Source: a virus
IMG/VR virus record: IMGVR_UViG_3300032820_000118
Coordinates: 1-24,434 of that record
Length of the DNA stretch: 24,434 nt
Direction: 5' to 3' (one strand)
Numbering within the stretch: position 1 is the stretch's first letter; each line of letters begins with the position of its first letter. The position numbers and the translations under genes are program-made. The notes below the pieces were generated by a model, which saw only the letters and a program-made list of their open reading frames with translations, ran no database searches and was not told the origin of the DNA. Shown in pieces: positions 14,256 to 22,077 of the stretch.

Positions 14256-14623
14256 TGGCAAAAAGAAATGTAGACCTTATTACTGAAGCATTTAGCGAAG
14301 TAATGGGTAAAAGAAGAAAGTATGTACTCAATAAACCTGATGGATCAATTTTAAAAGAATTATATTTTCCACCATTAACTAGACATGACAGAATACAGGC
14401 ACAAATTTCATCTGGAACAGATGAGGCTTTAGTAATATCAACAAGATTATTATGTCAACTAGCAGAGAATGAAGATGGTTCAAAAGCATTTGCTTCTGCT
14501 GATGCTGAAAATTTAAAAAGGTTTTTACCAGAACAAGTTTTAAATGAATTAGAAATATTTATGATGGGAATAAATGCAGATTTTGATTCAGCAAAAAACG
14601 AATCAAGCGAGATAACTGGCTAA
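14255..14623 (+). CDS. G: Tail assembly chaperone G (zero-frame product)
   Basis: A 122-residue protein between tube and tape-measure genes, equivalent to lambda gpG. It has VMGKRRKYVLNKPDGSILKE, FPPLTRHDRIQAQ, and a C-terminal helical part (FLPEQVLNELEIFMMG). The A AAA AAC heptamer at 14593-14599, eight codons before the TAA, marks the frameshift site. Ribosomes that do not slip make this product; those that do make G-T. G coats the tape measure during assembly and is absent from the finished virion. No SD is visible, and the start codon is partly inside a small inverted repeat. Confidence 0.8.
   Translation: MAKRNVDLITEAFSEVMGKRRKYVLNKPDGSILKELYFPPLTRHDRIQAQISSGTDEALVISTRLLCQLAENEDGSKAFASADAENLKRFLPEQVLNELEIFMMGINADFDSAKNESSEITG
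14593..14599 (+). promoter_or_regulatory. -1 ribosomal frameshift site A AAA AAC
   Basis: The zero-frame codons are gcA AAA AAC, a perfect X XXY YYZ slippery heptamer. Slipping one base back gives AAA AAA and enters the frame that stays open to 14781. It is placed as in the lambda G/G-T pair. Confidence 0.88.
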
Positions 14624-14781
14624 ATTTCGAGTTTTTTCTCGCAACACAACTTGGAAAAACATTAAGTGAATTAAGAAAGTCTTTAACAGATGAAGAACTT
14701 TTACATTGGGCTGCATATTACACATTAAAGAATGAAAGGGAAAAGCAAGAAATGAATCGTCAAAGACATAAAACAGGCTAA
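14599..14781 (+). CDS. T: Tail chaperone T-part, expressed as G-T fusion by -1 frameshift
   Basis: The -1 frame from the slippery site encodes 60 residues. It includes NWLNFEFFLATQLGKTLSEL, LTDEELLHWAAYYTLKNERE and a basic end (MNRQRHKTG). The WAAYYxLKNE pattern is the usual T-domain signature, which recruits tail tube subunits while G binds the tape measure. There is no good start codon or SD of its own, so it is probably made only as the roughly 175-residue G-T fusion starting at 14255. The stop at 14779-14781 precedes the tape-measure gene by 24 bases. Confidence 0.85.
   Translation, partial: RIKRDNWLNFEFFLATQLGKTLSELRKSLTDEELLHWAAYYTLKNEREKQEMNRQRHKTG
14607..14642 (+). other. Candidate stimulatory stem-loop for frameshifting
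   Basis: GCGAGA (14607-14612) pairs exactly with TCTCGC (14637-14642). After a small internal loop, AACT (14614-14617) pairs with AGTT (14630-14633). The stem starts seven bases after the slippery heptamer, the usual distance for stimulators, and the zero-frame TAA lies in the loop. A competing 4-bp CGAG/CTCG hairpin is also possible. Confidence 0.55.
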
Positions 14782-14805
14782 GATATAATAAAGATATTTG
14801 TTTTT
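14782..14805 (+). promoter_or_regulatory. Short AT-rich gap with TATAAT box before tape measure
   Basis: TATAAT at 14784-14789 lies 16 bases before the GTG start, with no -35 at proper spacing and no SD. It resembles the gaps at 9421 and 13785. A very short leader would result if it is used. Confidence 0.25.
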
Positions 14806-16545
14806 GTGGCACAATCTACGGTCAGATTAATAGTTGATGCTCAAAATGCAATTAGACCTTTGCAGCGCACTGACCAGATCACAAGAAATTTAAGTAGAAA
14901 TACAGACAAATTAAAAGGCAGATTAGATAAAGCAAACAGATCATTTCATTCAGTTGGTAGAGGGGCAAAAACGGCCAGTGCTGGTGTAAATACATTAGTC
15001 GCTTCACTTAGACCACTTTTAACTGCTCTAGCACTTATTGGTACTGCTAGATTTATATTTGTAAAAACTGCTGAACTACAAACTCAAAGAGTTGCTTTAG
15101 TTCAATTAACTGGTTCTGTTGAAAAAACAAATAAAATTATTAAAGAATTACAAGCGTTTGGTAATGTTACACCATTTACCAGTAGTGAATTAATAACACA
15201 AGCTAAGAGATTAAAAGCATTTGGATTTGAAACTGAAAATTTAGTTGATATGGTGAAAAGGCTTTCAGATGTTGCTGGTGCCACAGGAGCTGATTTAAGT
15301 GGGATATCAACCGCATTTGGTCAAATATTTGCTAAAGGCAAACTACAAAGAGAGGAAGAATTACAACTTTTAGAAAGAGGAGTAGATATTACAAGTGAAC
15401 TAAAAAGAATAACTGGTAAGAGTGGTGAAGATTTTGAAAGCATGATGAGAAAAGGACAAATAAGTTCTGAAATGGTACTACAGGCATTAAAAAATCTTAC
15501 GAATGAGGGAGGTGTATTTTTTGGAGGAGCAACAAAACAATCACAAACCTTAAATGGTCAAATATCTACATTGGTTGACAATGTAGAAACACTTGCAAGA
15601 ACTATTGGAGATGCTTTGGAACCATCTTTAATGGCAGTTTTAAAAATAGCAAATAAAACATTGTCAGCAATAAATAGATTATTGTCGAGTGATTTTCAAA
15701 GACAAATAAGTGGATTTAGATTAAATCTTATAACCCCCGGTGGACTTAAAAGTGATTTAGAAAAAATAGAAAACTTTACAAAAAATATACAACCACTTGG
15801 TCTTGATACTGAGGCTATTGATCTTCGTATAAGTCAATTACAGGGAACCTCCGAACAAATAAAAAAAATTACAAACAAAATAAATAAAGGTGGAGTATTA
15901 AATAGACCATTTTTTACAACAAAGGAAGAGGAAACACAAGTTTTAGAAACACAAGAAGCTATAACACAAAAAATAAATGAATTAACTGAACGAAAAAATC
16001 AATTATTAACTGTAACAAGTGAAAAAACTACAGATATAAGTAATGGGTTAAAAAATAATAAAACTGATGCTGATAAATTGGCTGAATCCTTCGGTAAAAT
16101 CGGAGATACAATTGCTACTGGAATTTCTGATGCTTTAGTAGATGCTATTAATGGCACTAAGACTTTAGGTGAATCATTAAGAAATATTGTTAATGAATTA
16201 GCAACTTCATTTTTAAGACTTGGGATTAATTCAATGTTAAAGAGTACAGGTTCCAAATTATTTGCTAATTTGCCCGGATTTGCAAATGGTGGTAGACCAC
16301 CAGTAAATAAACCATCTATTGTTGGAGAAAGAGGACCAGAGGTCTTTGTTCCATCTATTGCTGGCAATATTATTGCAAACGATAAACTTGGAGGATCAAC
16401 AAATAATGTTGTTGTTAATGTTGACGCATCTGGTTCATCTATAGAAAGTGATGCTGCAAGTAGTGAACAATTAGGTAGATTAATAGGAGCAGCAATACAA
16501 TCAGAACTAATTAAAGAAAAAAGACCCGGAGGTTTATTAAGTTAA
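14806..16545 (+). CDS. Tail tape measure protein
   Basis: A 579-residue protein starting at GTG (the conserved MAQSTVRLIVDAQNA start follows). The N-terminus is basic and helical. A hydrophobic segment lies at about 62-90 (LVASLRPLLTALALIGTARF). The typical tape-measure core then includes TPFTSSELITQAKRLKAFGF, LSDVAGATGADLSGISTAFG and RGVDITSELKRITGK. The C-terminus has the frequent FANGGRP and GERGPEVFVPS motifs (about 493-515). Length sets tail length; at about 1.5 angstrom per residue it predicts a tail of roughly 80-90 nm, shorter than lambda. There is no peptidase domain. The stop overlaps the M-like gene. Confidence 0.92.
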   Translation: MAQSTVRLIVDAQNAIRPLQRTDQITRNLSRNTDKLKGRLDKANRSFHSVGRGAKTASAGVNTLVASLRPLLTALALIGTARFIFVKTAELQTQRVALVQLTGSVEKTNKIIKELQAFGNVTPFTSSELITQAKRLKAFGFETENLVDMVKRLSDVAGATGADLSGISTAFGQIFAKGKLQREEELQLLERGVDITSELKRITGKSGEDFESMMRKGQISSEMVLQALKNLTNEGGVFFGGATKQSQTLNGQISTLVDNVETLARTIGDALEPSLMAVLKIANKTLSAINRLLSSDFQRQISGFRLNLITPGGLKSDLEKIENFTKNIQPLGLDTEAIDLRISQLQGTSEQIKKITNKINKGGVLNRPFFTTKEEETQVLETQEAITQKINELTERKNQLLTVTSEKTTDISNGLKNNKTDADKLAESFGKIGDTIATGISDALVDAINGTKTLGESLRNIVNELATSFLRLGINSMLKSTGSKLFANLPGFANGGRPPVNKPSIVGERGPEVFVPSIAGNIIANDKLGGSTNNVVVNVDASGSSIESDAASSEQLGRLIGAAIQSELIKEKRPGGLLS

Positions 16546-16886
16546 TGGCTACTTTCCCATCAATTCAACCTGTTTACAATGCACGAAAAACTACAACACC
16601 AAAAATTAATCTAACTCAGTTTGGTGATGGTTATCAACATAGAATTAAATTTGGACTTAATACAATTCCATATCAATGGACATTAACTTTTGATGTAAGC
16701 GAATCAGATTCAGATACTATAGAGTCATTTCTTGAAGCAAGAGCATTAGATTGTGAGTCTTTTGATTGGCAACCTCCGGGCAGTGGTGCTGCATATAAAT
16801 GGATTTGTCTAAAATGGACAAAAACAATTCCATATGTAAATAGAGCCGAATTAGTTATGACATTTCAGCAAGTATTTGAGCCATAA
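16545..16886 (+). CDS. M: Minor tail protein M (lambda gpM family)
   Basis: A 113-residue protein (lambda gpM 109). It has the family pattern LTQFGDGYQHRIKFGLN, TLTFDVSESDSDTIESFLEA, FDWQPPGSGAAYKWICLKW and AELVMTFQQVFEP. GGAGGT lies before the ATG, which overlaps the tape-measure stop. It forms part of the tail-tip complex that starts tail assembly, and it lies in the lambda order before L. Confidence 0.9.
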   Translation: MATFPSIQPVYNARKTTTPKINLTQFGDGYQHRIKFGLNTIPYQWTLTFDVSESDSDTIESFLEARALDCESFDWQPPGSGAAYKWICLKWTKTIPYVNRAELVMTFQQVFEP

Positions 16887-17512
16887 TGACAAGTCCTGTA
16901 TCAGAACTTCAAAAAATTAATCCAAGTAGTATTATTGAGCTTTTTCAACTTGAGCTTGTAACTGCAATACATGGACAAAATACAAAATTTTATTATCACA
17001 ATGGTGTAAATACAAATGAAGGTGGAAATGTAATTTTTAATAATATTGAATATATTAAGATGCCTATTGAAGCAACTGGTTTTGATTTTACTTCAAAACA
17101 GTTACCAAGACCTAGATTAAAAATATCAAATGTTTTAGGAACATTTACAACTTTAATATTAACTTTGCCACAAGGTTTGGAAGGAGCAATAGTAAGACGT
17201 ATTAGAACTTTAAGTAGATATATTGACAATACAAATTTTGTTGGTGGTGATATTTTATTAGAAAACGGAAGTTTTTTAATACAAGAAAATGGTGGTCTTA
17301 TTGATATGGAAGCAGGCGTAAATCCATTTGGTACACCTGACCCAACAGCTACTTTTGACGAACAGGTTTTTTCTATTGACAGAAAAATTGCAGAAAACAG
17401 GAATGGAATTGAATTTGAATTGGGTGCTGGTTTTGACTTAGATGGTGTACGTTTACCAAAACGTCAGGTCTTACCTGATGATTTTCCGGGTGTTGGTTCG
17501 TTTTTTGCATGA
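16886..17512 (+). CDS. L: Minor tail protein L (lambda gpL family), without cysteines
   Basis: A 208-residue protein (lambda gpL 232). The N-terminal family part is clear: IIELFQLELVTAIHGQ, FYYHNGVNTNEGGNVIFNNI, LPRPRLKISNVLGTFT and IRTLSRYIDNTNFVGGD. A LLENGSFLIQENGGLIDMEA insertion (about 122-142) follows, then TFDEQVFSIDRKIAENRNGI and LPKRQVLPDDFPGVGSFFA. Lambda gpL carries an iron-sulfur cluster held by C-terminal cysteines; this protein has no cysteine at all and the C-terminal domain is nearly absent. It is probably a naturally reduced, functional version. Its stop overlaps the K start (ATGA). Confidence 0.85.
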   Translation: MTSPVSELQKINPSSIIELFQLELVTAIHGQNTKFYYHNGVNTNEGGNVIFNNIEYIKMPIEATGFDFTSKQLPRPRLKISNVLGTFTTLILTLPQGLEGAIVRRIRTLSRYIDNTNFVGGDILLENGSFLIQENGGLIDMEAGVNPFGTPDPTATFDEQVFSIDRKIAENRNGIEFELGAGFDLDGVRLPKRQVLPDDFPGVGSFFA

Positions 17513-18222
17513 CTTGGAAAGATAAAGCATTAGAACACGCAATAAAAGAACAGCCAAGAGAATCTTGTGGCCTTGTTGTAGTTAAAAAAGGTAAGGAAAT
17601 TTATTGTCCATGTAAAAATTTAGCTTACGACCCTTCAGATCAATTTATTATTGATGCAAATGATTGGGTCAGGATTGAAGATAATGAAGGAGAAATAGTT
17701 GCTGTTGTACATAGTCACCCAACTACAAGTGCAAAACCAAGTGAAGCTGATAGAGTTGCCTGTGAAAAATCAAATCTGAAATGGTGGATTGTTCAACCTC
17801 AATTAAAAGATTGGCAGTATTGCGAACCATGTGGATATAAAGCACCACTAATTGGCAGACAATGGGTGTGGGGTGTTACTGATTGTTGGAGTTTATGCAG
17901 AGATTGGTATAAAGAAGAATTAGGAATAGAACTTATTGATTGGGTAAGACCAAACAATCCAGATGATTTTGTAAGGAATCCTATGTTTGTTGACTGTTTT
18001 GCAAAAACAGGATTCAGAGAATTATTACCAACAGAGGATTTACAGTATGGAGATTTATTATTAATGTCAATAAGTAGTAGCGGATTAAATCATATTGGTG
18101 TTTACTTAGGACAGCAAACAGTTTTGCATCATTTACAAAATAGATTATCTAGTCGTGATCTATTAGATGAATGGTTGCTAAAATGTACAGGTAAGAGGAT
18201 TCGTTATGTTAAGAAAAATTAA
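17509..18222 (+). CDS. K: Tail tip protein K: JAMM peptidase plus NlpC/P60 domain
   Basis: A 237-residue protein with two catalytic domains, as in lambda gpK. The JAMM/Mov34 domain (about 3-112) has E18 (ESCGLV), H68 and H70 (HSHP), S78 and D81 (SEAD), a complete zinc site. The NlpC/P60 domain (about 116-237) has Cys126 (GVTDCWSL), His195 (NHIGVYL) and His207/208 (LHHLQN), a complete papain-like set. It may cut a tail protein during assembly and peptidoglycan or another bond during entry. It is extra rich in cysteine (CPC, CEPC near 33-35 and 105-108). It overlaps L by four bases and I by 17. Confidence 0.92.
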   Translation: MTWKDKALEHAIKEQPRESCGLVVVKKGKEIYCPCKNLAYDPSDQFIIDANDWVRIEDNEGEIVAVVHSHPTTSAKPSEADRVACEKSNLKWWIVQPQLKDWQYCEPCGYKAPLIGRQWVWGVTDCWSLCRDWYKEELGIELIDWVRPNNPDDFVRNPMFVDCFAKTGFRELLPTEDLQYGDLLLMSISSSGLNHIGVYLGQQTVLHHLQNRLSSRDLLDEWLLKCTGKRIRYVKKN

Positions 18223-18811
18223 GGTATACGGAGAACTTGCAAAGTTTTTAGGTCAAAAAACCTTTGAAGCAGAGGTTAAAAATGTAGCACAAGCAGTTAG
18301 ATTCTTAGTTGTTAACTTTCCTGAGTTAGAAAAACATATGGGAGATAGGTATTACAAAGTATTAGTTGGAAGTTGGGAAATAAATAAAGATGAAATACAT
18401 TATCCCAATAGTCAAGAAGATATAAAAATTGTCCCTGTAATTGGTGGAGAGGGTGGAAGAGGTACAAGAGCATTAATTATTGGTGCAGTTTTAATTGGAG
18501 CAGCAATTCTTGCCCCCGGCGCAGGAATGGTTGGACTACAATTTGCTGGTACTGGTGGAGCAGCCGCAAGCCCATTTATGGCGGCTGTTGGGAATATTGG
18601 TATTGCTTTGGCTTTAACAGGACTTTCTCAAATGCTTACACCTGTAGAAAGTATAAAAGAGGAAGAACAAGACCCAAGAAAGTCTTTTAGTTTTAGTGGT
18701 ATTGTAAATACATCTCGTGCTGGTGTTCCAGTACCTGTTATTTATGGAGAAACAATGGTAGGTTCTATTGTTATTTCAGCTAACATAGAAAACGAACAGG
18801 TAGAAGTATGA
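18206..18811 (+). CDS. I: Tail assembly protein I (lambda gpI family)
   Basis: A 201-residue protein (lambda gpI 223). The N-terminal ~85 residues form a ubiquitin-like domain (IKVYGELAKFLGQKTFEAEV, then VAQAVRFLVVNFPELEKHM) ending in IVPVIGGEGG. Two glycine/alanine-rich hydrophobic segments follow (ALIIGAVLIGAAILAPGAGM and MAAVGNIGIALALTGL), then the conserved SFSGIVNTSRAGVPVPVIYG end. The hydrophobic segments could act on the host membrane. It overlaps K by 17 bases and J by four. AAGAGG precedes the start. Confidence 0.9.
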   Translation: MLRKIKVYGELAKFLGQKTFEAEVKNVAQAVRFLVVNFPELEKHMGDRYYKVLVGSWEINKDEIHYPNSQEDIKIVPVIGGEGGRGTRALIIGAVLIGAAILAPGAGMVGLQFAGTGGAAASPFMAAVGNIGIALALTGLSQMLTPVESIKEEEQDPRKSFSFSGIVNTSRAGVPVPVIYGETMVGSIVISANIENEQVEV

Positions 18812-21800
18812 AGATAATCGGGTCAGGCGGTGGTGGAAAAGGCGGTGGAGGTGGTGGAGGTACACCACATGAGGACAAAGATAATCTTGACTCAAAATCT
18901 TTTGCAAGAGTTCTTGATTTAATTGGTGAAGGAGAAATTAGTGGTCTTGTTGATGGCGCAAAGTCAATATTTTTTAATAACACACCTTTACAAGCTGCAG
19001 ATGGTTCTTTCAATTTTAAAGATGTTACATTTGAAGTAAGAACTGGAACATCTAGTCAGACTGTTATACCAGTAACAAGAAATGTTGCTGTCACAAAAGG
19101 AGTGGCACAGGCTGGTACACCAATCCCACAAGGAAGTGCTGGAAGAGTTATTCAGATAACTGATTCAGATGTTGATGCAGTTTCGCTTCAAATTACAATA
19201 CCAGCATTACAAGAATTTAGTGATAAAGGAGATATTTTTGGGACAAGCGTACAAATTGCAATTCTAGTTCAATATAGTGGTGGTGGTTATCAGACTGTAT
19301 TATCTGGTAATGATGCAAAAATATCAGGCAGAACACCAGACCCATATACAAGAGATTATTTAGTAAATCTAAGTGGAGCTTTTCCTGTTAATATAAAAGT
19401 TCAAAGAATAACCGCAGATAGTTCATCATCAAAATTACAGAATGATATTCAATTCAACAGTTATGTTGAAATTAAATATGACAAAAGAAGTTATCCAAAT
19501 AGTGCTTTAATCGGTTTAAAAGTAGATGCAGAACAGTTTTCATCAATTCCAAACCGAAAATATTTAGTAAAAGGTATAAAAGTAAAAATTCCACATAATG
19601 CAACTGTTCGTGCTGATGGCAGTTTGGAATACACAGGAACATTTAATGGAACTTTAGGGGCTGCACAATATACAAATGACCCTGCTTGGTGTTTATATGA
19701 TCTTTTGACATCATCAAGATATGGATTAGGAGATCATTTAAATGAAAGTGGAATTGATAAATTTAGTTTTTATGCTGCTTCAGTGTATTGCTCACAACAG
19801 GTAGATGATGGAACAGGTACTGGTGCAACAGAACCACGTTTCTCATGTAATGTATTAATTAATAATCAGCAAGAAGCATATAACGTAGTAAATCAAATGT
19901 GTTCTGTTTTCAGAGCTATGCCATATTATGAAACTGGAAGTTTAACAATTACACAAGACTCACCAAAAGATGCAAGCTATTTGTTTACGCTTGCAAATGT
20001 AATGCCACCCGGATTTACATATTCAAATTCAAGTCAAAGACAAAGACCAACTGTTGTAGTTGCCAAATACTTAGATTTAGATTTAAGGGACATTAATTAT
20101 GTAGAACAATTTGATACTGCTAACCAATCAAGATATGGAACTGTAATTAAAAATATAAATGCTTTTGCTTGTACTTCAAGAGGTCAAGCATCTCGCTTAG
20201 CAAAATGGTTGCTGTATATGAGTAACGTAGAACGTGAGGTTGTATCTTTTAAAACTTCTATTGATGCTGGTGCTGTTGTCAGACCCGGCCAAATTATAGA
20301 GATTGCTGATCCTGTCAGAAGTGGAGAAAGAAGAGGTGGGCGTATCGTATCTGCAACTACTAATTCTGTTACTGTTGATGATGCGACTGGATTGACTGCA
20401 GAAGCTGGTGCAACATTAAGTTGTGTTTTGCCTGATGGAACAGCAGAACAGGTTACAGTATCAGGACTCACCAATAAAGTTTTCAGTTTAGGTCAGCATT
20501 TTTCTGCTGCACCTAATCCTAACAGTATATGGATATATGAGACAAATAGTATTCTTACAACTACATGGAGGGTTTTAGAAGTTATAGAAGAAGATAGAAC
20601 AAACTATAGTATTACGGCAAGTGAATATAATTCTGGAAAATATAATCATATTGAAAGTGGTATTGCACTGCCAGTTCGTGATGTAACAAATTTAGATATA
20701 CCACCAAGTCCACCTACAAATGTAAGTGCGACAGAAGTTATTTATGAGAATACTGGTATTGCAAGAGTTAAGATTGTTGTTAGTTGGACAAGCACTTCTG
20801 ATACACATTACATTCGTTATAGATTACAGAATGGAAACTTTATCTCAAGAACTGTCGATAATTCAAAAAGTTATGAAATTTTAGATACTATTGCTGGTAA
20901 TTATCAAATTGAGGTTTACAGCGTTAGTTCATCTGGTTTACGATCTTCAACTTTTAATACTCCACAAAGTCCGTTTTTTGTAGCTAATGGAAAGACTGCA
21001 CCACCACAAAATGTTAGCGGTGTAAGTTTACTTCCAATTGATGAAACAAGTGCAATTTTAAGTTGGAATCGTGCAACAGAACTTGATGTATTGTTGGGAG
21101 GTAAAACATTAATAAGACATTCTAGTAAAACAACAGGAGCGCAATGGAAAGATAGTCAAAATATAGTTGTAGCGGCTGCTGGTAACCAAACACAAAAAAT
21201 TGTTCCTTTGCTTGCTGGAACATATTTAATTAAATTTGAAGATGATGGAGGCAGAGAAAGTCCGGCTCCCGGCTCGCAAGATTCTGATTGGAATAATACT
21301 AGAGTAACAACTAATCTTCCAGCACCAACTGAAAGATTACAAGTAGGAAGTATAGATGAACATACAGCAAACTTTACAGGTAATAAACCTAATAATAAAA
21401 CTGTATATGACTCTTCATTAGATGCCTTAAAATTAGCTATTACAAATAATGCAGTAAATACATCAGGAGAGTATGAATTTGCTAATTCAATAGATTTAGG
21501 TCAACCATATGATGTGAATTTAAGAAAAGTTCTTGAAGCATCTAGTTTTAACTTAAATAATTTATGGGACGATAGAGTTGATTTAATAGATGATTGGGGA
21601 TATATAGATCAAGTTGGTGGCGTTACTGAAGCCACAAAATGTAATGCTGCAGTATATGTTAGTTCTACAAATGATGACCCTGCTTCAGGTTCAGCAACAT
21701 TCAGCGATTATAAAGAATTTAGTAATGTACTTATAACTGGTCGGGGTTTTAAATTTAAAGCATTATTAACAAGTAATGACACTAACCAAAATATAGCTGT

Positions 21801-22077
21801 TACAAAGTTAGGAGCTACACTAGAATTACAAGGAAGAACAGAATCCATTTCGACCCCAGTTACAACTGGTTCGCAACAGTATTCAGTTTCTTTTACTAAT
21901 GCGTTTAAGCAAACACCAACTGTAGTAGTGACTCCAACAAATCAACAATCTGGTGATTTCCATGAACTTGCTAATATAAGTAGGACAGGATTTCAAGTTA
22001 CTTTTAAAAATGGTAGTTCAGCAGTTGCAAGATCATTTGTTTGGGCAGCATCAGGTTTTGGTAAGGAGGTGACGTAA
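18808..22077 (+). CDS. J: Tail tip/host specificity protein J
   Basis: A 1089-residue central tail-fibre protein (lambda gpJ 1132). It starts with a glycine tract (residues 5-18), then the J core: HEDKDNLDSKSFARVLDLIG, GEGEISGLVDGAKSIFFNNT, FNSYVEIKYDKRSYPNSALI, AWCLYDLLTSSRYGLGDHL and NAFACTSRGQASRLAKWLLY. Two fibronectin-III-like domains lie at about 631-830, and a C-terminal beta domain at about 1006-1089 (FKQTPTVVVTPTNQQ, GFQVTFKNGSSAVARSF). The C-terminal part is the likely receptor contact, as in lambda. The core is close to lambda's, motif by motif. Starts four bases inside I. Confidence 0.93.
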   Translation: MKIIGSGGGGKGGGGGGGTPHEDKDNLDSKSFARVLDLIGEGEISGLVDGAKSIFFNNTPLQAADGSFNFKDVTFEVRTGTSSQTVIPVTRNVAVTKGVAQAGTPIPQGSAGRVIQITDSDVDAVSLQITIPALQEFSDKGDIFGTSVQIAILVQYSGGGYQTVLSGNDAKISGRTPDPYTRDYLVNLSGAFPVNIKVQRITADSSSSKLQNDIQFNSYVEIKYDKRSYPNSALIGLKVDAEQFSSIPNRKYLVKGIKVKIPHNATVRADGSLEYTGTFNGTLGAAQYTNDPAWCLYDLLTSSRYGLGDHLNESGIDKFSFYAASVYCSQQVDDGTGTGATEPRFSCNVLINNQQEAYNVVNQMCSVFRAMPYYETGSLTITQDSPKDASYLFTLANVMPPGFTYSNSSQRQRPTVVVAKYLDLDLRDINYVEQFDTANQSRYGTVIKNINAFACTSRGQASRLAKWLLYMSNVEREVVSFKTSIDAGAVVRPGQIIEIADPVRSGERRGGRIVSATTNSVTVDDATGLTAEAGATLSCVLPDGTAEQVTVSGLTNKVFSLGQHFSAAPNPNSIWIYETNSILTTTWRVLEVIEEDRTNYSITASEYNSGKYNHIESGIALPVRDVTNLDIPPSPPTNVSATEVIYENTGIARVKIVVSWTSTSDTHYIRYRLQNGNFISRTVDNSKSYEILDTIAGNYQIEVYSVSSSGLRSSTFNTPQSPFFVANGKTAPPQNVSGVSLLPIDETSAILSWNRATELDVLLGGKTLIRHSSKTTGAQWKDSQNIVVAAAGNQTQKIVPLLAGTYLIKFEDDGGRESPAPGSQDSDWNNTRVTTNLPAPTERLQVGSIDEHTANFTGNKPNNKTVYDSSLDALKLAITNNAVNTSGEYEFANSIDLGQPYDVNLRKVLEASSFNLNNLWDDRVDLIDDWGYIDQVGGVTEATKCNAAVYVSSTNDDPASGSATFSDYKEFSNVLITGRGFKFKALLTSNDTNQNIAVTKLGATLELQGRTESISTPVTTGSQQYSVSFTNAFKQTPTVVVTPTNQQSGDFHELANISRTGFQVTFKNGSSAVARSFVWAASGFGKEVT

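Noticed and set aside
14628-14641. CGAG-T6-CTCG read as an intrinsic terminator
   Set aside because: The T-run is in the loop, not after the stem, and the sequence lies inside the -1 coding frame. It fits better as part of, or competitor to, the frameshift stem-loop.
15999-16367. Leftward 122-codon frame within the tape-measure gene
   Set aside because: Antisense to conserved tape-measure motifs; no SD, no promoter, and no leftward genes nearby.
20184-20474. Leftward 96-codon frame within the J gene
   Set aside because: Antisense to conserved J core; a chance open frame.
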